NCBI GenBank assembly: GCA_028717105.1 | Contig: JAQUOM010000018.1 | Span: 1 to 20,604, forward strand | From: Candidatus Omnitrophota bacterium | Lineage (GTDB): Bacteria; Omnitrophota; Gorgyraeia; Velamenicoccales; Velamenicoccaceae | Reading direction: 5' to 3' | DNA: 20,604 bases | Part shown: positions 13,192-20,567 of the stretch, piece after piece | Position numbering within the stretch: the first letter of the stretch is position 1 | How the letters are laid out: the number at the start of each line of letters is the position of its first letter | Made by a program: the position numbers and the translations under genes | The notes under the pieces: generated by a model | The model's input: the letters and a program-made list of their open reading frames with translations, nothing else | What the model was told of the DNA's origin: nothing | Databases searched by the model: none

Positions 13192-14106
13192 ATGTTGGCT
13201 CTATCCACCGTCTGGAATTCGGGCCGAAGAGAGACGGGCCTCGACGTCATCAAGGAAATTCAGAAAACCGGCATCACGTGTGTTGAACTGAATTTTTCTC
13301 TCGATTCTAAAATGGTGGAAGAGATCCTGTCGCTTCGCCGCACTCTCCAGTTTTCCATCGTCAGCCTTCATAATTATTGTCCTGTCCCGGATGGCCTGGA
13401 ACGCCTCAAGACCATGCCGGACCATTTTTCGCTCGCCTCCCTTGACGAAACCGAAAGGCTCCTCGCCGTAAAACATACACGAAACACGATCATAACGGCC
13501 CATCGCTCGGGCGCCGCGGCAGTCGTCCTGCATTGCGGCCGCACGGAAATGAAAGACAGGACACGCGACTTGACGCGCCTGATCCAGGAAGACAAAAAAG
13601 AAACGCAGGAATACAGGGAAACCTTTCAGGCTTTTATCGAAGAACGCAGGGCCAAAAGCCAGGCCCATGTTGCGCAACTCTTAAAAAGCCTGCGAAACCT
13701 GGTCGATCTTGCCGTATCTTATCGGCTCAAGCTGGGGATCGAAAACAGATTTTATTACCGAGAGCTGCCCTTCGGGGATGAGTTCGGAACAATCTTCGAT
13801 GCGTTCCAGGACGGGCCTGTCGGACTCTGGCTGGATGTCGGCCATAATTTCATCCTGGAAGAACTGGGACTGATCCCCAGGGGCCAACTGCTGAAAGATT
13901 ACGGCAGCCGGCTGATCGGCGTCCATCTGCATAATGTCAAAAACCTAGTCGACCACCGGGCCGCTCTGGACGGCGACGTTGATTTTACAGGGCTCAAGCC
14001 CTATATCCGGCCGAACACCATCAAGATCATGGAGCTCCACAGCCACGTTACACCCCGCGAGATCAAGAAATCCGCAGCATATTTCCGGGAGGTCTTCGGT
14101 GATTAG
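13192..14106 (+). CDS. Sugar phosphate isomerase/epimerase-like TIM-barrel protein, 304 aa
   Basis: The fold is the xylose-isomerase/AP-endonuclease-2 type TIM barrel. Metal-ligand positions look intact: E184 (GIENRFYY), D215 and H218 (LDVGHN), H245 or H247 (GVHLHN) and E281 (IMELHSH). The early strands GITCVELNF and FSIVSLHNYC fit barrel strands 2 and 3. A charged helical insertion at about residues 118-160 (KDRTRDLTRLIQEDKKETQE onward) makes it somewhat longer than minimal members. The substrate cannot be read from sequence; the family covers sugar isomerases, epimerases, inosose dehydratases and endonuclease IV. The gene follows rpsU by 7 bases and overlaps the Memo-like gene by 8, so the three may share a transcript. 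Confidence 0.82.
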   Translation: MLALSTVWNSGRRETGLDVIKEIQKTGITCVELNFSLDSKMVEEILSLRRTLQFSIVSLHNYCPVPDGLERLKTMPDHFSLASLDETERLLAVKHTRNTIITAHRSGAAAVVLHCGRTEMKDRTRDLTRLIQEDKKETQEYRETFQAFIEERRAKSQAHVAQLLKSLRNLVDLAVSYRLKLGIENRFYYRELPFGDEFGTIFDAFQDGPVGLWLDVGHNFILEELGLIPRGQLLKDYGSRLIGVHLHNVKNLVDHRAALDGDVDFTGLKPYIRPNTIKIMELHSHVTPREIKKSAAYFREVFGD

Positions 14107-14908
14107 ACAAGCGGCTGTCGCCGGCCAATTCTATCCCTCGGGACCCGAACGCCTCAAACAGCTCATTGCCTCGTTTTTGCCGGAAAAAGCTGTAAAAAAA
14201 GAAAACGCCCTGGCCTGTGTCCTTCCGCATGCCGGATATGTCTATTCCGGCAACGTAGCAGCAACGACGCTTGCCTCGATCAATATCCCGGACACCTGTA
14301 TCATCCTGGGACCAAACCATACGGGTTTTGGGACGCCGGCCAGTATCATGACCGAAGGCCGGTGGCAGACCCCCTTCGGGATCATGGACATCGATACCGC
14401 ACGGGCCCGTTCGATCCTGGGCCATTCCAGTTATCTTCAGGACGACGAGGTGGCCCACGCCTACGAACATTCCATTGAAGTGCAACTGCCTCTCATCCGC
14501 CAGATCAAAAGCGCGGCATTCCGTTTCGTACCCATCATCCTTGCCAGTGACGAAAAATTGATGTATAAAGATATAGCGCACAGCATCGCGGCGTCGATCC
14601 GAGAAGCACAAGAGAGCATCCTGATCATCGCCAGCTCCGACATGACGCATGATGAACCCCAGAAGCTCGCGATGGAAAAAGACCAGGAAGCCATCGAGGC
14701 GATCCTGGCGCTGGATGCAGACGAGCTGGAAGACAGGATCAAACGCCTCCATATCTCCATGTGCGGATATATGCCGGCCATCATCGCGATCATGGCGGCA
14801 AAAGAACTCGGGGCCAAGACCGCACGGCTGGCCGCTTATCAGACGAGCGGAGATATTTCCGGAGATTATTCTTCAGTCGTTGGATATGCGGGGATCGTGA
14901 TAAACTGA
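14099..14908 (+). CDS. amrB: AmmeMemoRadiSam system protein B (Memo family)
   Basis: Memo proteins resemble extradiol dioxygenases and bind a metal; their bacterial function is unproven. I start at GTG 14099, behind GGGAGG, overlapping the preceding stop by 8 bases; this gives the classic opening VIRQAAVAGQFYPSG. The frame is open further upstream, but that part lies inside the isomerase gene. Conserved metal and active-site positions are visible: HAGYVYSG, GPNHTG, YEHSIEVQLPL, SSDMTHDE and the cysteine in MCGYMPA. The protein ends with SGDISGDYSSVVGYAG, as usual. In many genomes the gene sits beside amrA and a radical SAM gene; neither is here. Length is 269 residues. Confidence 0.92.
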   Translation: MIRQAAVAGQFYPSGPERLKQLIASFLPEKAVKKENALACVLPHAGYVYSGNVAATTLASINIPDTCIILGPNHTGFGTPASIMTEGRWQTPFGIMDIDTARARSILGHSSYLQDDEVAHAYEHSIEVQLPLIRQIKSAAFRFVPIILASDEKLMYKDIAHSIAASIREAQESILIIASSDMTHDEPQKLAMEKDQEAIEAILALDADELEDRIKRLHISMCGYMPAIIAIMAAKELGAKTARLAAYQTSGDISGDYSSVVGYAGIVIN

Positions 14909-14976
14909 AGGAATTTTTAAACTCCCCGTTCAACAATCTATCGTTTTCACTCACAAGCACCAAAGAGGGAGAAAAT

Positions 14977-15324
14977 ATGATGGACGAAAACATAAAAAAG
15001 AAGGTGGATGAGAGCTGGAAAGAGAAGGCCAAGGAAGAGCCGGCCGGCATCCCTTCGGACAAAGAGCAGCATCGCGAGGTCCCTGAGCCAAGTTTCCGGC
15101 TGTTTGTCACGAGCCTGGCAATGCAGGCATGGATCGCCCTCGGGGCCATCCCCAATCCCGCGACGGACAAAACCGAAGAAGACCTCACGCAGGCCAAATT
15201 CCTGATCGACAGCCTTGAGATGCTCGACAAAAAAACAAAGGGGAATCTCGACAAAGAGGAAGCAGAGATGCTCGAGCACCTCCTTTACGAATTACGAATG
15301 GCCTATGTCGGAAAATCCCGTTAG
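14977..15324 (+). CDS. DUF1844 domain protein, 115 aa
   Basis: The C-terminal two-thirds match the DUF1844 pattern: FRLFVTSLAMQAWIALGAIPNP, then DLTQAKFLIDSLEMLDKKTKGNL and EAEMLEHLLYELRMAYV. The family occurs widely in Gram-negative and uncultured bacteria and has no known function. The first 38 residues are charged and probably disordered. I choose ATG 14977 with GAGGGAG 5 bases upstream; ATG 14980 is equally possible. The earlier part of the open frame lies within amrB in another frame and is not used. The protein has one moderately hydrophobic helix but no clear membrane segment. Confidence 0.88.
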   Translation: MMDENIKKKVDESWKEKAKEEPAGIPSDKEQHREVPEPSFRLFVTSLAMQAWIALGAIPNPATDKTEEDLTQAKFLIDSLEMLDKKTKGNLDKEEAEMLEHLLYELRMAYVGKSR

Positions 15325-15366
15325 AAAACGAGTTTCTGACCGGACAAGAAAACGAAAGTTCAATAA

Positions 15367-15410
15367 GGCCATGGCTTGTGCGAGCATGGGCGAGCACGAG
15401 TCATATGGCC
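15367..15410 (+). other. Imperfect hairpin in the aroQ leader
   Basis: GGCCAT (15367-15372) pairs with ATGGCC (15405-15410), and CTTGTGC (15375-15381) pairs with GCACGAG (15394-15400, one G-T pair). It is the first of three inverted repeats in the 174-base gap before aroQ. There is no T-run after it. Confidence 0.45.
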
Positions 15411-15417
15411 GCATTTA

Positions 15418-15453
15418 ATCCGGCACTCATGTTATATAAAATGGGTGCCGGAT
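15418..15453 (+). repeat. Strong 13-bp inverted repeat with AT-rich centre before aroQ
   Basis: ATCCGGCACTCAT (15418-15430) pairs with ATGGGTGCCGGAT (15441-15453) with a single G-T pair, around GTTATATAAA. No T-run follows, so it is not a standard terminator. The AT-rich loop contains TATAAA, so an operator or promoter role is possible, but no matching -35 box was found. Confidence 0.6.
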
Positions 15454-15460
15454 CCAATTC

Positions 15461-15481
15461 GCGCAAACAACTGTTGTGCGC
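15461..15481 (+). other. Short inverted repeat just upstream of aroQ
   Basis: GCGCA (15461-15465) pairs with TGCGC (15477-15481), with CAA/TTG extending the stem after a two-base bulge. It ends 17 bases before the aroQ ATG. Confidence 0.4.
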
Positions 15482-15498
15482 TCATTAAAGGACAAGCC

Positions 15499-15945
15499 AT
15501 GAAAAAAATCCTCGTCATCCACGGCCCAAATCTGGACCTCTTAGGAACAAGAGAACCCCAGGTCTATGGTAAAACAACGCTGGTCGAGATCAATCGTTCC
15601 CTGAAAAAAACGGCCGGAAATTCCCGCGTTGCCTTGACGATCGCCCAATCCAATCACGAAGGCGAGATCGTGGACCTCATCGGAGGCGCTCGCGGAAAAT
15701 TCGACATGATCATCATCAATCCGGCGGCCTATACGCATACCAGCATCGCTATCAGGGACGCTGTCGCGGCATCGGAGATCAAAACCATCGAGGTCCACCT
15801 TTCAAACATCCACGCCCGCGAAGAATTCCGCCAGACATCGTTGATCGCCCCTGTCTGCATCGGCCAGATTTCCGGTTTTGGCGCGCAGAGCTATCAGCTG
15901 GCGCTCTTGGCCGCTATCGCGCTCTTAAAAACCCAAAAAAAGTGA
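15499..15945 (+). CDS. aroQ: Type II 3-dehydroquinate dehydratase AroQ
   Basis: AroQ removes water from 3-dehydroquinate, the third step of the shikimate pathway to aromatic amino acids. All type II signatures are present: ILVIHGPNLDLLGTREPQVYG at the start, including the catalytic arginine and tyrosine; QSNHEGEIVDLI; NPAAYTHTSIAIRDA with the catalytic histidine; and EVHLSNIHAREEFRQ. Its 148 residues are standard. I start at ATG 15499, with AAAGGACA upstream, because the protein then begins MKKILVIHGPN as expected; the frame is open further back through the leader hairpins. Its TGA overlaps the GTG start of pepQ. A 174-base leader with three hairpins precedes it. Confidence 0.97.
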   Translation: MKKILVIHGPNLDLLGTREPQVYGKTTLVEINRSLKKTAGNSRVALTIAQSNHEGEIVDLIGGARGKFDMIIINPAAYTHTSIAIRDAVAASEIKTIEVHLSNIHAREEFRQTSLIAPVCIGQISGFGAQSYQLALLAAIALLKTQKK

Positions 15946-17009
15946 CCCCCTACAGCCGCCTGGGATATATCCGAAGCCTTCTGAAGACGGAAGGGATCAA
16001 CGGGCTCATCCTGAGCGCCGAACCGAATGTTTCCTACGCGGCCGGCTTTCGCGCGCCCGATACCTACGGGTTTGTCACAGCCCGAGGCATCGCCCTCGTC
16101 ACCGATTTTCGCTACGCCGCCGATTTCAAGAGATTTGCCCGTTCGCCGGTCTCTGTCCGGCAATACGAGAGGTCTCTTTTCGAAACCATGGCCCGCCTCA
16201 TCGTCAAAGATAAATTGAAAAAGGTCGGATTCGAAGCCCGCCATCTGTCATTCGCAGAGTGTGAGATCCTGAATCAACGCGTCGGTAAAAAAATTACCCT
16301 GGTTCCTCTCCAAAAAACATTGGAACCTTTGCGGGAGATCAAAGATGCAGACGAAGTTTCCTGTATCCGCCGGGCCCTGTCGATCGCTAAAAAAACCCTC
16401 GCTTTCGCCAAGACGAGGATCAAGCCCGGGCGATCGGAAGCCCATATTGCCGCAGACATGGAACGCTTCGTGCGCCTTAACGGCGCCTGTTCCATGGCTT
16501 TTGAAACCATCGTCGCTTCGGGCCCGAATTCTTCCTATCCTCATGCCCGCCTGACCGACAGGATCATGAAAGAAGGGGACCCGGTCGTGGTTGATATGGG
16601 CGTCGACCTCAACGGCTACAAATGCGACTTGACACGCACATTCTTTTTGGGTAAAATTAACCCCGTTGTTCTTCGGGCCGCTGAAGTCGTCCGCCAGGCC
16701 CAGGCGTTGGCTATCCGCCATATCAGGCCGGGAATCACGATCCGTTCCCTTGATGCGGCCGCACGTAATTATATTACACAACAAGGGTTTGGAAAAAACT
16801 TCGGACATGCCTTGGGCCACGGTATCGGCCTTGAAGTTCACGAATCACCTTCGATCAACAAAACGAACAGCCGTAAGCTGGAACCCGGCATGGTCTTCAC
16901 CGTAGAACCAGGCATCTATGTGCCGGGCCGCTTTGGAATACGAATGGAAGAGATGGTGCTTGTAACGCAACGCGGAGTGGAGGTTTTAAGTGGCAACGAT
17001 CGGGATTAA
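15942..17009 (+). CDS. pepQ: Xaa-Pro aminopeptidase / proline dipeptidase (M24 family)
   Basis: This is a two-metal M24 peptidase that cuts next to proline. The N-terminal creatinase-like domain spans about residues 1-125 (SRLGYIRSLLKTEGINGLIL). The C-terminal pita-bread domain has all five metal ligands: D218 and D229 (VVDMGVDLNGYKCDLTRTF), H293 (GHALGHGIGLEVHESP), E322 (VEPGIY) and E336 (RMEEMV). Its 355 residues are typical for the bacterial YqhT/PepQ group. The GTG start overlaps the aroQ stop (GTGA) and has no strong ribosome site, suggesting coupled translation. It overlaps efp by 20 bases. The aroQ-pepQ-efp-accB-accC order is familiar from other bacteria. Dipeptidase versus aminopeptidase cannot be settled from sequence. 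Confidence 0.93.
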   Translation: MTPYSRLGYIRSLLKTEGINGLILSAEPNVSYAAGFRAPDTYGFVTARGIALVTDFRYAADFKRFARSPVSVRQYERSLFETMARLIVKDKLKKVGFEARHLSFAECEILNQRVGKKITLVPLQKTLEPLREIKDADEVSCIRRALSIAKKTLAFAKTRIKPGRSEAHIAADMERFVRLNGACSMAFETIVASGPNSSYPHARLTDRIMKEGDPVVVDMGVDLNGYKCDLTRTFFLGKINPVVLRAAEVVRQAQALAIRHIRPGITIRSLDAAARNYITQQGFGKNFGHALGHGIGLEVHESPSINKTNSRKLEPGMVFTVEPGIYVPGRFGIRMEEMVLVTQRGVEVLSGNDRD

Positions 17010-17556
17010 TCAGGTTAAAGTGGGGGTCACCATAGAACTGGATGGCAACCCGTTTATGGTCGTCAATGTGGAACACGTCAAACCGGGCAAGGGCTCAGCC
17101 TTTGTGAGGGCGAAACTTAAAAGCCTGAAAAACCAGGCGCTCCTGGACAGGACATTCAAATCGGACGACAAGATCGAAGAGGCTTTTATTGAAGAACGCA
17201 ATCTCCAATATTCCTATCACTCCGGGGATTTTTATCATTTTATCGACACGGAGACCTATGAGGACCTGGCCATCGAAAAAGACAAGCTTCACGAGACCGA
17301 CAAATTCCTGAAAGACGACCTGGTCGTCACGGCGATGTATTACAAAAAGGAACTGATCGGCGTCACCCTGCCGAATTTCGTCGTCTATACCATCACACAC
17401 ACAGAACCCGGCATCAAGGGCGATACGGCCAAAAGCGGCACGAAACCGGCCACGCTGGAAACCGGAGCCGTCGTCCAGGTTCCTTTGTTTATCGATGTCG
17501 GTACGAAAATCAAGGTTGATACCCGAACGGGCGGGTATATCGAACGGGCCGTCTGA
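16990..17556 (+). CDS. efp: Translation elongation factor P
   Basis: EF-P relieves ribosomes stalled at consecutive prolines. The protein has the three expected beta-barrel domains in 188 residues. The tip of domain I reads HVKPGKGSAFVRAKLK, with lysine at position 34, the residue that is beta-lysylated or otherwise modified in lysine-type EF-Ps. The C-terminal signature ATLETGAVVQVPLFIDVGTKIKVDTRTGGYIERA is clear. The GTG at 16990 is the start because GGAGG (16979-16983) is 6 bases upstream and the N-terminus then fits the family. It begins inside the last 20 bases of pepQ. No epmA or epmB gene is in the window, so the modification state is unknown. Confidence 0.97.
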   Translation: MATIGINQVKVGVTIELDGNPFMVVNVEHVKPGKGSAFVRAKLKSLKNQALLDRTFKSDDKIEEAFIEERNLQYSYHSGDFYHFIDTETYEDLAIEKDKLHETDKFLKDDLVVTAMYYKKELIGVTLPNFVVYTITHTEPGIKGDTAKSGTKPATLETGAVVQVPLFIDVGTKIKVDTRTGGYIERAV

Positions 17557-17622
17557 CGAAGTTCATAGCTCACAGAAGAACAAAAAGATACGCTCAAGAG
17601 CTAAAACCAGGAGATCCAGACC

Positions 17623-18102
17623 ATGAACATCAAAGAGATTAAAGAAATGATTAATCTCATGAATGAGAACAACCTCACGGAGCTGGAGATTGAAAAAGAA
17701 GGCCTGCGGATGCGCTTGAAAAAGGGCATGGAGGGCCAGGTAGCGGTCGAACAACTCCATCATAATATTCCCGTGCCGGTCCCCGTCGCGCCGCCGGCAC
17801 CTGCAGCACCGTCGCCTGCCGCCACGAAAGAACCCTCCAGAGAACGGACGTCGGCAAAAAATCTTGCCGAGATCAAATCTCCCATGGTCGGCACTTTTTA
17901 TCGGGCGCCGTCCCCTGAATCCCCGCCGTTTGTCGAAATGAACCAAAACGTGGAAGTCGGCCAGGTTGTCTGTATTGTCGAAGCCATGAAGCTCATGAAT
18001 GAGATCAAATCCGAGATCCGGGGAAAGATCGTCGATATCCTGGTCAACAATGCCGAGCCCGTTGAATTCGGGCAGCCGCTTTTCCTGGTCGAACCCGCAT
18101 AA
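17623..18102 (+). CDS. accB: Acetyl-CoA carboxylase biotin carboxyl carrier protein AccB
   Basis: AccB carries the biotin that shuttles carboxyl groups in the first committed step of fatty acid synthesis. The biotin attachment motif EAMKLMNEI places the target lysine at K123, inside a biotinyl domain (about residues 82-159, beginning EIKSPMVGTFYRAPSPESPP). The family thumb is also present near PPFVEMNQ. An alanine/proline-rich linker (about 48-70) separates this from the helical N-terminus (IKEIKEMINLMNENNLTELEIE). Its 159 residues are typical. CAGGAG lies upstream of ATG 17623. It follows efp by 66 bases and precedes accC by 15, a standard arrangement. Confidence 0.97.
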   Translation: MNIKEIKEMINLMNENNLTELEIEKEGLRMRLKKGMEGQVAVEQLHHNIPVPVPVAPPAPAAPSPAATKEPSRERTSAKNLAEIKSPMVGTFYRAPSPESPPFVEMNQNVEVGQVVCIVEAMKLMNEIKSEIRGKIVDILVNNAEPVEFGQPLFLVEPA

Positions 18103-18117
18103 TAACTTCATAACGAG

Positions 18118-19494
18118 ATGTTTTCAAAAATCCTGATCGCCAATCGTGGTGAAATCGCCCTGCGCATTATCCGCGCCTGCAAAGAGCTCGGCGTAAAAAC
18201 TGTTGCCGTTTATTCCGCGGCCGACAAGGATTCCCAGCATGTCCGGATGGCCGATGAAGCCGTCTGTGTCGGGCCTGCGGCCCCCGCCAACAGTTATCTC
18301 AATATCCCGGCCATCATCAGCGCCGCCGAAATCACGGATGTCGATGCCATCCATCCCGGTTATGGTTTCTTGTCCGAAAATGCCCACTTTGCCGAGATCT
18401 GCGAGTCATGCCAGATCACCTTTATCGGTCCGTCCCCGCAAAACATCAGGCTCCTGGGCGACAAGATGGCCGCTAAAGATACCATGCACAAAGCCGGCCT
18501 GCCCATCACCCCCGGAAGCATTTCTGTCGTCAAAACGAAAGAAGAGGCGCTCAAGATCGCCCGCCGGATCAAATATCCCGTCATCATTAAGGCGACCGCC
18601 GGCGGAGGCGGACGGGGCATGCGCATCTGTCATAATGATATCCGTCTCATCAGTTCCCTCATGACCGCCCAGGCCGAAGCGGAAAAAGCTTTCGGCGTTC
18701 CCGACGTGTATATCGAAAAGTACATTGAAGAGCCGCGCCACGTCGAATTCCAGATCATCGCCGACCACTACGGCAATGTCATCCATCTCGGAGAAAGGGA
18801 TTGCAGTATCCAGAGGCGGCACCAGAAGCTCCTGGAAGAATCCCCGTCGCCCGCCCTCGACAGCAAATTGCGCAAAAAAATCGGCGACCTGGTCGTCAAA
18901 GGCGTCAAGGCCGCAGGTTACCGCAATGTCGGAACGATCGAATTCCTTCTGGACAAAGACAAAAATTTCTACTTTATGGAAATGAACACGCGCATCCAGG
19001 TCGAGCATCCGGTCACTGAAATGGTCACGGGCATCGATCTCATCAAAGAACAGATCAAGATCGCCGCCGGCGAAAAACTCAAAATACGCCAGGAAGACGT
19101 CGTCATGAAGGGGGTGGCCATGGAATGCCGCATCAACGCCGAAGACCACCAGAACAACTTTATGCCTTCACCCGGCCGCATCGAAACCCTGAACCTGCCC
19201 GGGGGGCCGAATGTCCGCATGGACACCCATGTCTATCAAGGCTACCAGATCAGTCCTTTCTATGACTCGATGGTCGCCAAGCTCATCGTGCACAGAGAGA
19301 ACAGGATGGAGGCGATCAAAACCATGCGGCGCGCTCTCGATGAATTCGTGATCGAACCCATCAAAACGACCATCCCGTTCCATAAACTGCTTTTGGAACA
19401 CCCGTCGTTCAGAAAGGGCGATATCACAACGCATTTTGTCGAACACGTTCTCAATAACAAAGCAGAAAACGAACCCAAGGAGACCAAAACGTGA
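18118..19494 (+). CDS. accC: Acetyl-CoA carboxylase biotin carboxylase subunit AccC
   Basis: AccC carboxylates the biotin of AccB using ATP and bicarbonate. The order of domains is standard: N-terminal domain (FSKILIANRGEIALRIIRAC), ATP-grasp domain with glycine-rich loop GGGGRGMRI (about residues 161-169) and catalytic block EMNTRIQVEHPVTE (about 288-301), then the C-terminal domain (CRINAEDHQNNFMPSPGRI onward). HPGYGFLSEN and GERDCSIQRRHQKLLEE are further hallmarks. Its 458 residues are close to the usual 445-450. The final TGA overlaps the start of the Asp23 gene. The carboxyltransferase genes accA/accD are not in the window. Confidence 0.97.
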   Translation: MFSKILIANRGEIALRIIRACKELGVKTVAVYSAADKDSQHVRMADEAVCVGPAAPANSYLNIPAIISAAEITDVDAIHPGYGFLSENAHFAEICESCQITFIGPSPQNIRLLGDKMAAKDTMHKAGLPITPGSISVVKTKEEALKIARRIKYPVIIKATAGGGGRGMRICHNDIRLISSLMTAQAEAEKAFGVPDVYIEKYIEEPRHVEFQIIADHYGNVIHLGERDCSIQRRHQKLLEESPSPALDSKLRKKIGDLVVKGVKAAGYRNVGTIEFLLDKDKNFYFMEMNTRIQVEHPVTEMVTGIDLIKEQIKIAAGEKLKIRQEDVVMKGVAMECRINAEDHQNNFMPSPGRIETLNLPGGPNVRMDTHVYQGYQISPFYDSMVAKLIVHRENRMEAIKTMRRALDEFVIEPIKTTIPFHKLLLEHPSFRKGDITTHFVEHVLNNKAENEPKETKT

Positions 19495-19844
19495 TGACGG
19501 AAGCCGACAAGTCAGACCTGGGCATCATCAAGATCCACAACAATGTCATTGCGTCCATCGCTTATCTGGCGACCCTGGAGATTGACGGGGTCTCCCGCGT
19601 ATGCGATGATATGAAATCCCGGATTTTGCGCCTCATCGGCAAAAAAACGCAAAGCGGCGCGATCGACATCCGTCAGGAAAAAAACGAAGAGATCTCCGTG
19701 ATCGTACCCGTCATCCTCAAATACGGCTATAAGATCCCGGATGTCGCTACAAAAATCCAGGACCGGGTCAAGGCCGCCGTGGAAGAGGCGACCGACCTGG
19801 TCATACGTGACGTCGTCATCAAGATCAAAGGCGTAGATAAATAA
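19494..19844 (+). CDS. Asp23/Gls24 family envelope stress response protein
   Basis: Asp23-like proteins (DUF322) are small cytoplasmic proteins that gather at the membrane and are linked to alkaline and envelope stress in Firmicutes; the molecular role is unclear. The pattern fits: IKIHNNVIASIAYLATLEIDGV, then ISVIVPVILKYGYKIPDVATKIQDRVKAAVEEATDL and the closing VNI-like strand VIRDVVIKIKGVD. I use ATG 19494, which overlaps the accC stop (TGATG). GTG 19491 is the alternative and lies at a better distance (8 bases) from AAGGAG (19477-19482). The AmaP gene, encoding the membrane anchor of Asp23, comes next. Confidence 0.92.
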   Translation: MTEADKSDLGIIKIHNNVIASIAYLATLEIDGVSRVCDDMKSRILRLIGKKTQSGAIDIRQEKNEEISVIVPVILKYGYKIPDVATKIQDRVKAAVEEATDLVIRDVVIKIKGVDK

Positions 19845-19875
19845 GCAGGTTTTTGGAAGGAAAGGAGAGAAGCGC

Positions 19876-20475
19876 ATGAGAACGGCCCTCAGTGTATTTT
19901 TTTATACGATCGTCTTTGCTTTCCTCGGCACCATCGCCATCGGTTTCGCCTTTCATATCATCGAGATCAACGATGTCGTTTCCCAGCTGATCCGCTTTTA
20001 CGATGACACCTACCTGCGGTTCCTGACGGGCCTTTCAGGTCTTATCTTCATCCTCTTAAGCTTTGCGGCGGCCCAGACGATCACCGGCAAAATCCAAAGA
20101 GAAAAAACGATCGCTTTTACCAATCCCAACGGCCAGGTGACCGTGACACTGTCTGCGGTCGAAGACCTGATCAGGCGTCTTGCCCAGCAGATGCCGGAGA
20201 TCAAAGAAGCCAAAGCCGATGTCCGCGCCCACAAAAAAGGGATCGATATCGGCATGCGGGTGGTTCTGGCACAGGAAACCAATATTCCGGATTTCACATC
20301 CCGTCTGCAGGAATTAATCGCCACCAGGGTCCAGGATGTCTTCGGTATCGATGAGACAATAACCGTTAAGATCCACGTGGCCAAGATCGTTTCCCGTGAC
20401 GAAAAAAACTCCAAAAAACGGCCCGAAGCTCCGCGGGAAGAAATCCCTATTCCCTATCAGGGGATCAAAATTTGA
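19876..20475 (+). CDS. amaP: Alkaline shock response membrane anchor protein AmaP
   Basis: AmaP fixes Asp23 to the inner face of the membrane in Gram-positive bacteria. The product has two membrane helices (about residues 5-28 and 48-67) and then a cytoplasmic domain of about 130 residues. That domain resembles Asp23 itself in having a strand-helix-strand layout (KKGIDIGMRVVLAQETNIPDF, then LQELIATRVQDVFGIDETI and VKIHVAKIV). The tail after residue 180 is charged and probably disordered. AAGGAAAGGAGAG precedes ATG 19876. It lies 31 bases after the Asp23 gene, which supports the pairing. The assignment is by layout and context. Confidence 0.85.
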   Translation: MRTALSVFFYTIVFAFLGTIAIGFAFHIIEINDVVSQLIRFYDDTYLRFLTGLSGLIFILLSFAAAQTITGKIQREKTIAFTNPNGQVTVTLSAVEDLIRRLAQQMPEIKEAKADVRAHKKGIDIGMRVVLAQETNIPDFTSRLQELIATRVQDVFGIDETITVKIHVAKIVSRDEKNSKKRPEAPREEIPIPYQGIKI

Positions 20476-20498
20476 AAGCATGAAGACGAGCGCTTTCT

Positions 20499-20567
20499 AT
20501 GGACACAGATTCTAAAGAAGACAGCTCAGATTTAAATCTAAAACAACAGGAGGAAAGCACATTATGA
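20499..20567 (+). CDS. Possible 22-residue leader peptide coupled to pfkA
   Basis: The frame from ATG 20499 reads MDTDSKEDSSDLNLKQQEES and two more residues, then stops in an ATGA overlap with the pfkA start. It is acidic and polar, with no hydrophobic segment, and has no clear ribosome site of its own. It may simply be a chance frame whose 3' part contains the pfkA ribosome site. The exact overlap with the next start is the only argument for coding. Confidence 0.25.
   Translation: MDTDSKEDSSDLNLKQQEESTL

Noticed and set aside
13979..14098. Earlier start for the Memo/AmrB gene
   Set aside because: The extra codons lie inside the isomerase gene in another frame. GTG 14099 has a ribosome site and gives the family's usual N-terminus.
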